Source: Prolixibacteraceae bacterium | Lineage (GTDB): Bacteria; Bacteroidota; Bacteroidia; Bacteroidales; Prolixibacteraceae | NCBI GenBank assembly: GCA_003537645.1 | Contig: DPRM01000107.1 | Coordinates: 1 to 63,295 of the forward strand | DNA: 63,295 bases | Reading direction: 5' to 3' | Part shown: positions 7,945 to 16,693 of the stretch, piece by piece | Layout of the letters: every line of letters starts with the position of its first letter | Numbering within the stretch: the first letter of the stretch is position 1 | Position numbers and translations under genes: made by a program | The notes under the pieces: generated by a model | What the model saw: the letters and a program-made list of their open reading frames with translations, nothing else | Told to the model about the DNA's origin: nothing | The model's database searches: none

Positions 7945-10098
7945 TTAATTTACGATGGTCATTTCATCGATGAGGTTGTTTGCGCCTGCCATTTTATCGA
8001 TTACCCAAAGCACAAAACGGATGTCAACGTTGATGCATTTTTGAATTTCGTTTTCAAATGCCAGATCGCCGCTCATTGCTTCCCAGTTTCCGTCGAAAGC
8101 CACCCCAATTAATTCGCCTTTGGCATTGATTACAGGGCTTCCTGAGTTTCCGCCGGTAATGTCGTTGTTGGTTGTAAAGCAAGTGTAAAGTTCGCCATCC
8201 TTGTCGGCATAGCGGCCAAAATCTCTGGCTTCGTACAGTTCTTTCAGTTTGTCAGGTACAGAAAATTCTTCATCTCCCGGAATTTCTTTTTCGATATAAC
8301 CGTTTAACGTGGTGTAATGCTTGTATTTAACTCCATCGCGCGGAATATAGTCGCCTACTTTGCCATAAGTTAAACGCATGCTTGAATTGGCATCAGGATA
8401 GAAATTTTTGCCGGTTTCCATTTCCATCAGGCCGCCAACAAACAGTCGATTTCCTTTTTCGAGCGCTTCGGTGGTTTTGCTGGTTTCGTTTCCGATTAAA
8501 CTCAACATCCTGAAGATTTCGAGCGAAGCCTGAAACAGCGGATCTTTTTCAAGGGTTTTTGCTTTCGGCTTTTCGAAAAATGCGATTAATTTCTCCTGAG
8601 TTCCGAAAACTGATTTGGCATATAATTCTTTGGTATATTTTTCGAAATCGTTGCCGTATTTGGTTTTAATTAACCGGAAGAATGGCGGATGATATTGTGG
8701 CGCAACATTTTCCTGATAGATTTTGAAAAGTGATGCAGCTATTTTCTGGTCGGTTTCGGGATCGTAATCCTTGAAAAAGCTGTCGAGACCATCTTTAACC
8801 CTTTGGCTGGCCAGATCAATGTTTTCAGACTTTTTATCTGATTTCAGCGCGTCGTACAAAGGTCGGGTACGATAGGCAAAAAAGAAGATTTCGGGACCGC
8901 GAACCATAGCTTCCATCATATATTCTGATGCGATTTCGTCGTCGAGGTTTTGGTACGATTCGGAAATTAGCTGAAGCGCCTGACCGTATTTGGCTTTTCT
9001 TGCCTGGTCAGCATTTACCCATTTGGTAAATTGATCTTCCAGTTGTTTTTTCTTCTCAATAACATTCAAATTATCGAGTCCTTTGTTCTGGCCAATACTG
9101 TATTTGTAATAGTTCGAACTGCTGGCATATTTTGACGAATACATGATCTTGGCTTTCTGCGATGTACGCATATATTCTTTAATGATGCGCAGTTTTTCTT
9201 CGCGAACCTTGATGCGCACCGGATTGGTAACATTCATCGTGTAATTAATTCCGTACGAAGTTTTATAACGGTTTGTTCTTCCCGGATATCCCATCACCAT
9301 TGCAAAATCGTCCATTTTATAACCTTTCAGCGAAATTGGCAAATGGTGCTTTGGTTTGTATGGAACGTTGTCTTTTGAGTAGTCGGCTGGTTTTCCGTCT
9401 TTGTCGCAATAAATACGGAACATGCTGAAGTCGGCAGTATGGCGAGGCCACATCCAGTTGTCGGTATCGCCGCCAAATTTTCCGATCGACTGCGGAGGTG
9501 CACCTACCAGACGAATATCGCGGAAGGTTTCGTAAACGAACAAGTAATATTTGTTGTCGTTGTATAGCGACTGAACACGTGCATTGTAATGAGTGTCGGC
9601 TGATGCTTCTCTTTCGATTTTGGAAGAAATTTCGCGTACTTTTTTGCTACGCTCTTCTTCGGTCATCTTGTCGTTTAATTCCGAAATGATTTTCGATGTA
9701 ACATCTTCGAAGTTTATCAGGAACGACGCGCTTTTGCCCGGATTTGGCAGTTCTTCTTCTTTGGTTTTTGCCCAGAATCCATCTCTAAGGTAATCGTGAT
9801 CAACCGTACTGTGTTGCTGTATCTCATCGAAACCGCAATGGTGGTTGGTTAAAAGCAAGCCTTCTGCTGAAATTAGCTCGGCTGTACACGAACCGTGATC
9901 GAGTGAAACCACTGCGTCTTTGAGGCTCGATTGGTTGATGTTGTATATTTCGTCGGCACTTATTGCAAGTCCCAAATCCTTCATCTGGTTAATATTCAGC
10001 TTTTCAACCAAAGCCGGCAACCACATTCCCTCGTCCGCTCTCACTATTCCGGCCATCAAAATCTGCAGGAATGCTCCTAACACTAAAATTCGTTTCAT
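7945..10098 (-). CDS. S46 family dipeptidyl-peptidase, DPP7-like
   Basis: 717 aa, exported. The start is ATG at 10098, not the longer frame from 10161, because only this start gives an N-terminal signal peptide (MKRILVLGAFLQ...) and the promoter lies between the two. S46 enzymes remove dipeptides from oligopeptide N-termini in the periplasm. Catalytic His is in TNHHCGF (residues 86-87) and Ser is in GGNSGSPV (about Ser652). Eighteen residues after that Ser is Gly (AFDGNWE); in this family Gly here goes with DPP7 (hydrophobic P1) and Arg with DPP11 (Asp/Glu P1). The catalytic Asp was not pinned down. Typical length for the family. Confidence 0.93.
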   Translation of the reverse strand: MKRILVLGAFLQILMAGIVRADEGMWLPALVEKLNINQMKDLGLAISADEIYNINQSSLKDAVVSLDHGSCTAELISAEGLLLTNHHCGFDEIQQHSTVDHDYLRDGFWAKTKEEELPNPGKSASFLINFEDVTSKIISELNDKMTEEERSKKVREISSKIEREASADTHYNARVQSLYNDNKYYLFVYETFRDIRLVGAPPQSIGKFGGDTDNWMWPRHTADFSMFRIYCDKDGKPADYSKDNVPYKPKHHLPISLKGYKMDDFAMVMGYPGRTNRYKTSYGINYTMNVTNPVRIKVREEKLRIIKEYMRTSQKAKIMYSSKYASSSNYYKYSIGQNKGLDNLNVIEKKKQLEDQFTKWVNADQARKAKYGQALQLISESYQNLDDEIASEYMMEAMVRGPEIFFFAYRTRPLYDALKSDKKSENIDLASQRVKDGLDSFFKDYDPETDQKIAASLFKIYQENVAPQYHPPFFRLIKTKYGNDFEKYTKELYAKSVFGTQEKLIAFFEKPKAKTLEKDPLFQASLEIFRMLSLIGNETSKTTEALEKGNRLFVGGLMEMETGKNFYPDANSSMRLTYGKVGDYIPRDGVKYKHYTTLNGYIEKEIPGDEEFSVPDKLKELYEARDFGRYADKDGELYTCFTTNNDITGGNSGSPVINAKGELIGVAFDGNWEAMSGDLAFENEIQKCINVDIRFVLWVIDKMAGANNLIDEMTIVN

Positions 10099-10132
10099 TT
10101 GATAAAATAAAATTATGGAAGTAATAAGGCGG

Positions 10133-10162
10133 CAAAGATATGGATATCTGCTTATTTCCAAA
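10133..10162 (-). promoter_or_regulatory. Bacteroidota-type promoter of the S46 peptidase
   Basis: Minus strand: -33 TTTG (10162-10159), 18-base spacer, -7 TATCTTTG (10140-10133). The predicted start site near 10126 leaves a leader of about 28 bases before ATG 10098, supporting that start. Confidence 0.7.
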
Positions 10163-10284
10163 TAGTTTTATGACTGGCTTGAGAAAAAACATGTTAATAA
10201 TAATTAATGGGTGGTACTGATAAACATGTTGCCTGATTTTTAATTGCTGCGTTCTTTAATGTGTTTATCAACCTTCGGAAATAC

Positions 10285-10292
10285 TATCTTTG
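10285..10292 (+). promoter_or_regulatory. gltX promoter -7 element
   Basis: TATCTTTG matches TAnnTTTG. It lies 23 bases before ATG 10316 and downstream of the longer open frame's start at 10244, so it rules that longer start out. No clear -33 TTG at the standard distance. Confidence 0.6.
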
Positions 10293-10315
10293 TCGAAATT
10301 TTAAACAGCCGAAAA

Positions 10316-11845
10316 ATGGAAAGAAAAGTCAGGGTAAGGTTTGCCCCAAGTCCCACAGGGCCGCTTCACATGGGTGGTGTACGCACTGCTTTGTTCAATT
10401 ATTTATTCGCAAAAAAACATGGCGGCGACTTTCTTCTTCGAATTGAAGATACCGATCAGAACCGGTTTGTTCCCGGCGCTGAAGAATATATTATCGAATC
10501 GCTGAAATGGTGCGGTTTGGTGCCCGACGAAGGCGTAGGTTTTGGAGGCGATTTGGGCCCATACCGCCAGAGCGAGCGTAAACCATTGTATAAAAAATAT
10601 GCTGATTCGCTGATTGAAAACGGGTTTGCCTACTATTCGTTCGATACCGCCGAGGAACTTGACGAGCTGCGCAAACTGGCCGAAGCCGAAAAGCAGGTTT
10701 TTTCGTACGACCTGCATACACGTAATAATCTTAAAAATTCGCTTACGCTCTCTCCGGAAGAAGTTCAGAACAGATTAAACAGCGGGCAACAATACGTGAT
10801 CAGGTTTAAAATGCCCGAAAATCACGAAATTGTAGAAGAAGATTTGATTCGCGGTCGCGTGTCATTTAATACCAATCAGTTAGACGATAAAGTTTTATTT
10901 AAGTCCGACGGAATGCCCACTTATCATTTGGCCAATGTGGTTGATGATCACTTGATGAATATTACCCATGTAATCCGCGGCGAAGAGTGGTTGCCATCAA
11001 TGCCTCTGCATATTTTGTTGTACGAATCGCTCGGAATATCGGCCACCCGCCCGCGCTTTTCGCATCTTCCGCTTATCCTGAAACCCGAGGGAAAAGGAAA
11101 GTTAAGCAAACGCGATGGCGATAAAATGGGTTTCCCGGTCTTTCCTTTACTTTGGAAAGATACTGAAACAGGCGATATTTCGAGAGGTTACCGCGAAGAT
11201 GGTTATTTCCCTGAAGCTTTTATAAACATGCTGGCTTTGCTGGGATGGAGTCCCGGTACTGAACAGGAATTTTTCTCGATGGACGAACTGATTGAAAGTT
11301 TCGACCTGACCCGTGTAGTGAAATCGGGCGCACGTTTCGATCCGGAGAAAGCCAAATGGTTCAACCGTCATTATTTGCAGCAGAAATCAGCGGCAGAACT
11401 GACAGCCTTGTTTTTACCTATCCTGAAGGAAAAGGGAATAAGTCCGGATTTGCAGCAAGTCGAACGGATCGTTGGAATGATTCAGGAACGTTGCGAATTT
11501 GTGAAAGACATTTGGGCACAGGCGCATTTCTTTTTTCAGGCTCCTGAAAGCTACGACGAAAAAACCGTGAAATCGAAGTGGAAGGCTGATACCAGCGAAA
11601 AATTGCAGGCTATTTCCGAACTTTTCGAAACTGTTGCCGATTGGAAAACCGAATCGATCAAAGAAACCTTCTCGGCATTTATGACTGCCAAAGAATGGGG
11701 TTTCGGTGCGGTGATGGTTCCCGTCCGTTTGGCCTTGGTTGGCGGAAGCAGCGGTCCCGATCTGTTCGAAATCTGCGAACTGATTGGAAAAGAGGAAACT
11801 ATTGGAAGAATAGGGAAGGCCTGCGAAAGAGTTGGTCTAAATTAG
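10316..11845 (+). CDS. gltX: Glutamate--tRNA ligase
   Basis: 509 aa. Charges tRNA-Glu with glutamate. The class I HIGH motif appears as PLHMGG in APSPTGPLHMGG near the N-terminus and the KMSKS motif as KLSKR. The frame is open 24 codons further upstream (10244), but family alignment (MERKVRVRFAPSPTG is a normal beginning) and the -7 element at 10285 favour ATG 10316. Length is normal. Transcribed divergently from the S46 peptidase. Whether it is discriminating or also charges tRNA-Gln cannot be told from sequence alone. Confidence 0.96.
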   Translation: MERKVRVRFAPSPTGPLHMGGVRTALFNYLFAKKHGGDFLLRIEDTDQNRFVPGAEEYIIESLKWCGLVPDEGVGFGGDLGPYRQSERKPLYKKYADSLIENGFAYYSFDTAEELDELRKLAEAEKQVFSYDLHTRNNLKNSLTLSPEEVQNRLNSGQQYVIRFKMPENHEIVEEDLIRGRVSFNTNQLDDKVLFKSDGMPTYHLANVVDDHLMNITHVIRGEEWLPSMPLHILLYESLGISATRPRFSHLPLILKPEGKGKLSKRDGDKMGFPVFPLLWKDTETGDISRGYREDGYFPEAFINMLALLGWSPGTEQEFFSMDELIESFDLTRVVKSGARFDPEKAKWFNRHYLQQKSAAELTALFLPILKEKGISPDLQQVERIVGMIQERCEFVKDIWAQAHFFFQAPESYDEKTVKSKWKADTSEKLQAISELFETVADWKTESIKETFSAFMTAKEWGFGAVMVPVRLALVGGSSGPDLFEICELIGKEETIGRIGKACERVGLN

Positions 11846-11859
11846 TGTGTTGATTTTCT

Positions 11860-11867
11860 TATCTTTG
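11860..11867 (+). promoter_or_regulatory. -7 element of the toxin-antitoxin operon
   Basis: TATCTTTG, an exact TAnnTTTG match, lies 10 bases before the antitoxin ATG, giving a very short leader. A TTG at 11832-11834 is 25 bases upstream, somewhat too far for a standard -33. Confidence 0.5.
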
Positions 11868-11877
11868 GGGAAAAAAA

Positions 11878-12114
11878 ATGTCTATGAATTTACAATTTAT
11901 CTCCGACAGCAAAGGTCAGACTACAGGCGTATTCATTCCAATTAATGAATGGAATGAACTAAAGCGCAAGTATAAGGGGCTAGATCAGGATGAAATGGAA
12001 ATTCCATCCTGGCACATGGATATTGTAATGGAACGTATTGCCGATTATGAGAAGAATCCAGATCAGGCATTGGATTTTGAAAAGACAATGGATGAAATTG
12101 AAAATGAATTGTAA
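11878..12114 (+). CDS. Small antitoxin-like protein of a RelE/ParE-type module
   Basis: 78 aa, acidic. The N-terminus resembles prevent-host-death/RelB-like antitoxins (beta-rich start, then GVFIPINEWNELKRKY); the acidic C-terminal helix would wrap and neutralise the toxin. The function is inferred mainly from position: its TAA overlaps the ATG of the ParE-like gene by one base (TAATG), the usual coupling in these operons. An A-rich stretch rather than a Shine-Dalgarno precedes the ATG. The family was not recognised with certainty. Confidence 0.75.
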   Translation: MSMNLQFISDSKGQTTGVFIPINEWNELKRKYKGLDQDEMEIPSWHMDIVMERIADYEKNPDQALDFEKTMDEIENEL

Positions 12115-12410
12115 TGTTCAGTGCCATTGTTCTGCCTCTCGCCAAAGCGGATATCCAAGATTCGGCCCGTTGGTATGAAAAGCAACAGCAAGGACTTGGT
12201 AAAAGATTTGTAAATGAGGTTCGTGAAAAGATTCATCTCATTGAAAAGTTTCCAAAAGCGGCTCGATTAAGAAATGACCGTGTACGAACTGCTGTTTTAG
12301 AAACCTTCCCATTTATGATTCATTATCACCTTGACGAAGACAAGAAATTGGTGATTATTTCAGCAGTATTTCATACGAGCCGGAATCCAAAGGTTTGGAA
12401 GGCTAGATAA
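12114..12410 (+). CDS. RelE/ParE family toxin
   Basis: 98 aa. The pattern (IVLPLAKADIQDSARWYEKQQQGLGKRFVNEV, broken here as ADIQDSARWYE then GLGKRF) and the C-terminal ISAVFHTSRNP strand are typical of the ParE/RelE fold. ParE members poison gyrase and RelE members cut mRNA at the ribosome; which applies here cannot be decided. It is translationally coupled to the antitoxin. Its stop is only three bases from the stop of the convergent uppP gene, with no terminator between, so read-through would make antisense RNA to uppP. Confidence 0.85.
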   Translation: MFSAIVLPLAKADIQDSARWYEKQQQGLGKRFVNEVREKIHLIEKFPKAARLRNDRVRTAVLETFPFMIHYHLDEDKKLVIISAVFHTSRNPKVWKAR

Positions 12411-12413
12411 TGT

Positions 12414-13193
12414 TTACACCACCTTCAAATCAACACCCAACAACAACAGAATAATCAGCGCCAGCCCGAGTACAATGCGGTACCAGCCGAATACTTTAAA
12501 GCCATGTTTTTGCAGGAAAGTGATGAATGTTTTGATAGCGATCAATGCTACCACGAAAGCGACAATGTTGCCAATGATCAGGATGTCAATATTTTCGGAG
12601 GTAATATGTTTGTAGTCTTTCAGTAGTTTGTAGGCCGAAGCAGCTGCCATGGTTGGCACTGCCAGAAAGAATGAAAATTCGGCTGCATTTTTCCTGCTAA
12701 GTTTTTGCTGCATCCCACCGATAATTGTTGCTGCCGAGCGCGAAACTCCCGGAATCATGGCGATACATTGCCAAAAACCAATTTTGAGCGCTGTGGGGTA
12801 AGTAATTTCCTGATCTTCTTTTTCAGTTTTGAACCATTTATCTACAAACAAAAGAAGTATTCCGCCGACCAAAAGCATAACAGCCACTACCATTACGTTT
12901 TCGAGCAGACTATCGATAAAATCGCCTGCCAGAAATCCGATAAATGCGGCCGGAAGAAAGGCCACAAAAAGCTTTTGGTAAAAGGTCCAGCTTTGCAGAA
13001 ACCGTTTCCAGTAAAGCACTACTACCGAAAGTATGGCGCCAAACTGAATATTCACTGTGAAAGCTTTTGTGAACTCGTCAATTTCCATTCCCAGCAGGGC
13101 TTGCGAAATGATCATGTGACCGGTGGAAGAGATAGGCAGAAATTCTGTAATTCCTTCAACAACTGCAATTACAATGGCTTCAAAAACTGTCAT
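12414..13193 (-). CDS. uppP: Undecaprenyl-diphosphatase
   Basis: 259 aa integral membrane protein of the BacA/UppP family. Dephosphorylates undecaprenyl pyrophosphate to recycle the lipid carrier used for peptidoglycan and polysaccharide export. The two signature motifs are present: EGITEFLPISSTGH near the N-terminus and PGVSRSAATIIGG in the middle, with several hydrophobic helices between and after them. Start ATG at 13193. Its 3' end nearly abuts the toxin gene on the other strand. Functionally it fits with the nearby flippase and glycosyltransferase, although it is not obviously in their operon. Confidence 0.95.
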   Translation of the reverse strand: MTVFEAIVIAVVEGITEFLPISSTGHMIISQALLGMEIDEFTKAFTVNIQFGAILSVVVLYWKRFLQSWTFYQKLFVAFLPAAFIGFLAGDFIDSLLENVMVVAVMLLVGGILLLFVDKWFKTEKEDQEITYPTALKIGFWQCIAMIPGVSRSAATIIGGMQQKLSRKNAAEFSFFLAVPTMAAASAYKLLKDYKHITSENIDILIIGNIVAFVVALIAIKTFITFLQKHGFKVFGWYRIVLGLALIILLLLGVDLKVV

Positions 13194-13248
13194 ATATTTT
13201 TACTTGAGTGTGTCAATTATTACTTCATGGACATCCGTGATATTACCC

Positions 13249-13291
13249 AATGTCATAAAAGTCATTTGGTTTTCATTTGGTAGTCATTAAG
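13249..13291. repeat. Degenerate GTCATT-type intergenic repeat
   Basis: Four spaced copies of TCAT/GTCATT (AATGTCAT, AGTCATT, TTCATT, AGTCATT) occur in about 40 bases. A similar run lies at 61167-61200. Non-coding; probably a degenerate dispersed repeat. Confidence 0.45.
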
Positions 13292-13323
13292 TTGCTTTGA
13301 AATAACAATGAATGACCAAAACT

Positions 13324-13381
13324 GACTGATGCAAAATGCCAAATAGGTATGCAAACGGACAATCATTTTACTTTTTACTTG
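13324..13381. repeat. Dispersed 58-bp repeat, copy A
   Basis: Closely similar over its length to 56743-56800, with the core AAACGGACAATCATTT identical in both. In both places the minus-strand gene's last Lys codon and TAA stop form the end of the repeat, so it occupies the 3' untranslated region of each gene. Confidence 0.7.
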
Positions 13382-14016
13382 ATTTTTCGGGCGTAAAAAT
13401 AAGTTTTCCCTTCGCTTCTGTCGTCAAAATTATAGATTTCTTTTTCTTTATTAAGTCTGTAAAAAGCAAGCATAGCAATGTCGCCGGCACAAAACAGCGA
13501 ATGGAGGCACATCACACTCATGAAAAAGTACATTGGTTGTTCATTGTAAAATCGAAGAATGCCAAACAAACAAATCAACTTTACGGCTACAAACGGAGCA
13601 AGTGCAACCAGATGGAAAGCGCGCGATTTGATTACCTGCCGGTCGGCCAGTGCATAAAAAATGAATTTCCGCAGAATAAGGCCAAATGAAATTTTGCGTG
13701 CACCTGTTGCCAGATAAGCCAGTGCATGCAAAAGCTCGTGGATTACGATGAGGACTGAAAGTGAAAAAAGCAGCGACCAGCCAATGGTAACAATCAGGTC
13801 GTGATTTCCTTTGATGGATAAAATAATTCCGCGGGTAAAGATAAATGTGAACAACATCAACATAATTACCTGATAGACTGAATAAATCCGGATGATGGTT
13901 TTTTCTTTTGTGATTTGATCTACAATAAACTCGCGCAGGCTTTTATGCGAAACAATGGTCAGAAGTTCAAACTCGCTCTCGTTTTGCAAATCTTCGGGAC
14001 TAAGCTTTTTGCTCAT
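13375..14016 (-). CDS. DUF3267 membrane protein, putative zinc metalloprotease
   Basis: 213 aa. Two hydrophobic segments lie before a HELLHALAY sequence (HExxH, about residues 95-105) inside a membrane region, and further hydrophobic stretches follow. This is the DUF3267 arrangement, thought to be an intramembrane zincin-like peptidase. No activity has been shown for the family as far as I know, so a protease role is an inference from HExxH. The gene follows the flippase by five bases and is probably cotranscribed with it. Confidence 0.8.
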   Translation of the reverse strand: MSKKLSPEDLQNESEFELLTIVSHKSLREFIVDQITKEKTIIRIYSVYQVIMLMLFTFIFTRGIILSIKGNHDLIVTIGWSLLFSLSVLIVIHELLHALAYLATGARKISFGLILRKFIFYALADRQVIKSRAFHLVALAPFVAVKLICLFGILRFYNEQPMYFFMSVMCLHSLFCAGDIAMLAFYRLNKEKEIYNFDDRSEGKTYFYARKIK

Positions 14017-14021
14017 ACAAT

Positions 14022-15458
14022 TTATTTATTCTGGATGATTTCTGATAAAGCTTTCAGGTTGATTAACCGTATCAGGAAAGCAAATAAAGCGCTGACCGAA
14101 ATCATGACGAAATAGCCAAGTACCCAGTTGCTGATTTGCTTGCTGAGGGTTCCGGCCAGAAATACAAAAGCTATAAAAAGAACCAGTTTCCCTATTAAAC
14201 GGTAGTTGACGGTCAGTTTCAGGAATATAACTGCAAGTATGGTTTGCGACAGGGCTGTAAGAAGTTGGGTGGCCAAACTCGCCCAGGCCGATCCGTAAGC
14301 CTGCATAAGCGGAATCAGGATTAAATTGAGACCAACATTAATACCCATGCCGACTAAAGCCATCCAGTTCAGCTGCCTGATGCTTCCGTTGGCGGTGAGC
14401 AGCGTGCCAAAAATGTACGTGGTGGCAATTCCCAGAAAACTAACCATTAATAGGCGGAAGATGGAAGCCGATAATTCGGGATGACTGTATTTGAGCAATG
14501 TCATAATTTCGAGATCGTAAAATCCGGAGGATATGCTGATGACGAGCGCCGGAACAAAAAGCAGTAAAAATGAAAACTGCACCATTGAACCGATTTCTTC
14601 CTTTTGCTTGATCATGCGGGCAAAAATGGGCAGCAGTAATCCGGCAAACAAAACGCCAAACATCGAAACCGCGTCGAGCAAACGAAATGCGTGGGCATAA
14701 ATTCCGGCCTGTTCTTTTCCGTCGGCCAGCAAACGTTCGAGCATTACTGAGTCGATACGGTTGTAGAACGACATCAGTAATATCAGCAATGCGTAGGGAT
14801 AACTTTTTTTGAGGAAGACCACGAAGAACCGACGATCGAAGTGTAATTTCAGCTTGCCGGTGCGGGCCAGCACCACGCCAAAAGTTATCAGGCTGGTAAG
14901 CAGATAGGCGGCTGTTTGCGCATAAACAAACCATTCTATCCGGAAAGCGTGCCCGGTAATATTGGTAAACAGAAGTACCGAACAAATGGCAATCATCAGG
15001 CTTCGGTCGAGCACAGAGAGGAAGCTGTCGGTACGAAACAGATGTAATCCGCTGATATTTGAACGCAGGTAAAATGTGAACGATATCAGGAACTGGTTAA
15101 ATATCAGGAAAAATAACAGGTGAAGCTGAACACCTTTGTAGCCGATTATCAGGGCAATAATAATACAAATAACCGCATAAATTCCGGCGAGTAGAAATTT
15201 TAAACCGACAATATTGCTGATGTGTTTTTTGAGCAACTGGCGGTGTTGCGCGATGTTTTTATTGTTGAAACTTGTAATTCCGAGGTCAAGAAAAATATTC
15301 AGGATCATCGAAAAGTTAAGCAGCGAGAAGTATAATCCGTAACTTTCGTCGCCCACCATGTTTTGAACAGTGAGGTCGATTCCGAATATCCAGAAAGGTT
15401 TGATTAAAACATTCAGAAAAAGGAGCAGTAAAAGATTTGTAATAAACTTCCGTTTCAA
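14022..15458 (-). CDS. Oligosaccharide flippase (Wzx/MATE-like)
   Basis: 478 aa with about 12-14 hydrophobic helices, a polysaccharide biosynthesis/flippase family protein that would move lipid-linked sugars across the inner membrane. The start appears to be TTG at 15458: no ATG or GTG occurs upstream in frame before the promoter, the next internal Met is residue 34, and the family normally begins at about this point (KRKFITN). Divergent from a glycosyltransferase gene, which supports a role in surface polysaccharide or O-antigen assembly. The substrate is unknown. Confidence 0.88.
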   Translation of the reverse strand: MKRKFITNLLLLLFLNVLIKPFWIFGIDLTVQNMVGDESYGLYFSLLNFSMILNIFLDLGITSFNNKNIAQHRQLLKKHISNIVGLKFLLAGIYAVICIIIALIIGYKGVQLHLLFFLIFNQFLISFTFYLRSNISGLHLFRTDSFLSVLDRSLMIAICSVLLFTNITGHAFRIEWFVYAQTAAYLLTSLITFGVVLARTGKLKLHFDRRFFVVFLKKSYPYALLILLMSFYNRIDSVMLERLLADGKEQAGIYAHAFRLLDAVSMFGVLFAGLLLPIFARMIKQKEEIGSMVQFSFLLLFVPALVISISSGFYDLEIMTLLKYSHPELSASIFRLLMVSFLGIATTYIFGTLLTANGSIRQLNWMALVGMGINVGLNLILIPLMQAYGSAWASLATQLLTALSQTILAVIFLKLTVNYRLIGKLVLFIAFVFLAGTLSKQISNWVLGYFVMISVSALFAFLIRLINLKALSEIIQNK

Positions 15459-15492
15459 TCGGGTAGCTTTTTCTGGTTTGATTAAAGTGAGC

Positions 15493-15500
15493 CAAAAGTA
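15493..15500 (-). promoter_or_regulatory. -7 element for the flippase operon
   Basis: The minus strand reads TACTTTTG (TAnnTTTG), giving a leader of about 28 bases before TTG 15458. No clear -33. Confidence 0.55.
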
Positions 15501-15522
15501 GCAAATTTTTGAACAGACTTTA

Positions 15523-15530
15523 TACTTTTG
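15523..15530 (+). promoter_or_regulatory. -7 element for the glycosyltransferase
   Basis: The plus strand reads TACTTTTG, the same octamer as the divergent -7 box 23 bases away. It lies downstream of the open frame's first ATG (15509), so the real start must be 15554 or 15560. Confidence 0.6.
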
Positions 15531-15553
15531 AGTACAATTCGTCCACGCAACAC

Positions 15554-16693
15554 ATGTCTATGATTATTGCAGTAAATACCCGTTTATTGTTACACGGAAA
15601 GCTCGAAGGAATCGGTTGGTTTACGTTCGAAACATTGTCGCGCATCACACGCGAACATCCTGAACACCAGTTTGTTTTTATCTTCGACCGCCCATATTCT
15701 CCTGAATTTATTTTCTCCGGAAATGTAACTCCGATCGTCGTATCGCCTCCAACCCGCCATCCGTTTCTTTGGTACATCTGGTTCGAATTGCAGATTCCGC
15801 GAATCCTGAAAAAGTACAGGGCGGATTTGTTTTTTTCGCCCGATGGATACCTTTCGCTCAATACTAGTGTGCGGCAGCTGGCGGTAATTCATGATATAAA
15901 TTTTGCTCACCGTCCAAAGGATTTGCCCTGGCTGAAAGCGAAATATTACAATTATTTCTTTCCGCTTTTCGCGCGAAAATCCCGGCGGATCGTTACGGTT
16001 TCAGCTTTTTCGAAAGAAGATATCCACAAAACATACAACATTGTAAACGACAAAATTGATGTTGTTTACAACGGAATAAATACGCTTTACACACCAACTT
16101 CAGCAGAAGAAAAACTGTTGGCCAAAGCGAATTATTCCGGAGGAAAGGATTATTTCCTGTTCATCGGCTCCCTGCATCCGCGTAAAAATGTGGGTGGATT
16201 ACTGCTGGCTTACGATGCTTTTCGTGCTTCGGCCGAATCGGATGTGAAATTGCTGATTGTTGGCGAAAGTATGTTTAAAACCCGCGATATTGAGCTGACT
16301 TATAATGCGATGCGATTTAAAGATGATGTTGTTTTTACGGGGCGACTTGGAAATGAAGATTTACATCAGGTTTTGGGAGCATCGCTTGCCCTGACTTTTG
16401 TTCCGTTCTTCGAAGGTTTCGGCATTCCGGTAATTGAGGCGATGAATGCGGGTGTGCCTGTAATTTGTTCGAATACAACTTCTTTGCCTGAAGTGGGCGG
16501 TGATGCCGTTTTATATGCCGATCCGTTTGATGTGAGCCAAATTGCAGGTGCGATGGTCAAACTTTATAAGGACAAAGAACTTCGCGAATCGTTGATTGAA
16601 AAGGGTTTCAGGCAAAAAGAGAAGTTTAGCTGGGATAAAACCGCCGGATTAGTCTGGCGAAGTATCGAGAAATGCATGAGCAATGAAAAATAA
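15554..16693 (+). CDS. Glycosyltransferase family 4 protein
   Basis: 379 aa, GT-B fold. The N-domain begins MSMIIAVNTRLL; the C-domain carries FIGSLHPRKN, a GRLGNEDL segment and the donor-binding EGFGIPVIEAMNAGVPVICS with the E-x7-E glutamates. It would transfer a sugar from a nucleotide donor onto a lipid-linked or polysaccharide acceptor at the cytoplasmic face. The start was moved from 15509 to 15554 because the promoter -7 box lies between them; ATG 15560 is an alternative. It overlaps rnhB by 11 bases and is divergent from the flippase. Confidence 0.9.
   Translation: MSMIIAVNTRLLLHGKLEGIGWFTFETLSRITREHPEHQFVFIFDRPYSPEFIFSGNVTPIVVSPPTRHPFLWYIWFELQIPRILKKYRADLFFSPDGYLSLNTSVRQLAVIHDINFAHRPKDLPWLKAKYYNYFFPLFARKSRRIVTVSAFSKEDIHKTYNIVNDKIDVVYNGINTLYTPTSAEEKLLAKANYSGGKDYFLFIGSLHPRKNVGGLLLAYDAFRASAESDVKLLIVGESMFKTRDIELTYNAMRFKDDVVFTGRLGNEDLHQVLGASLALTFVPFFEGFGIPVIEAMNAGVPVICSNTTSLPEVGGDAVLYADPFDVSQIAGAMVKLYKDKELRESLIEKGFRQKEKFSWDKTAGLVWRSIEKCMSNEK

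Noticed and set aside
10099..10161. N-terminal extension of the S46 peptidase from 10161
   Set aside because: It would place the start upstream of the predicted promoter and bury the signal peptide behind 21 residues.
15509..15553. Upstream ATG of the glycosyltransferase frame
   Set aside because: The -7 element TACTTTTG at 15523-15530 lies inside this stretch and the extra residues do not look like the family's N-terminus.
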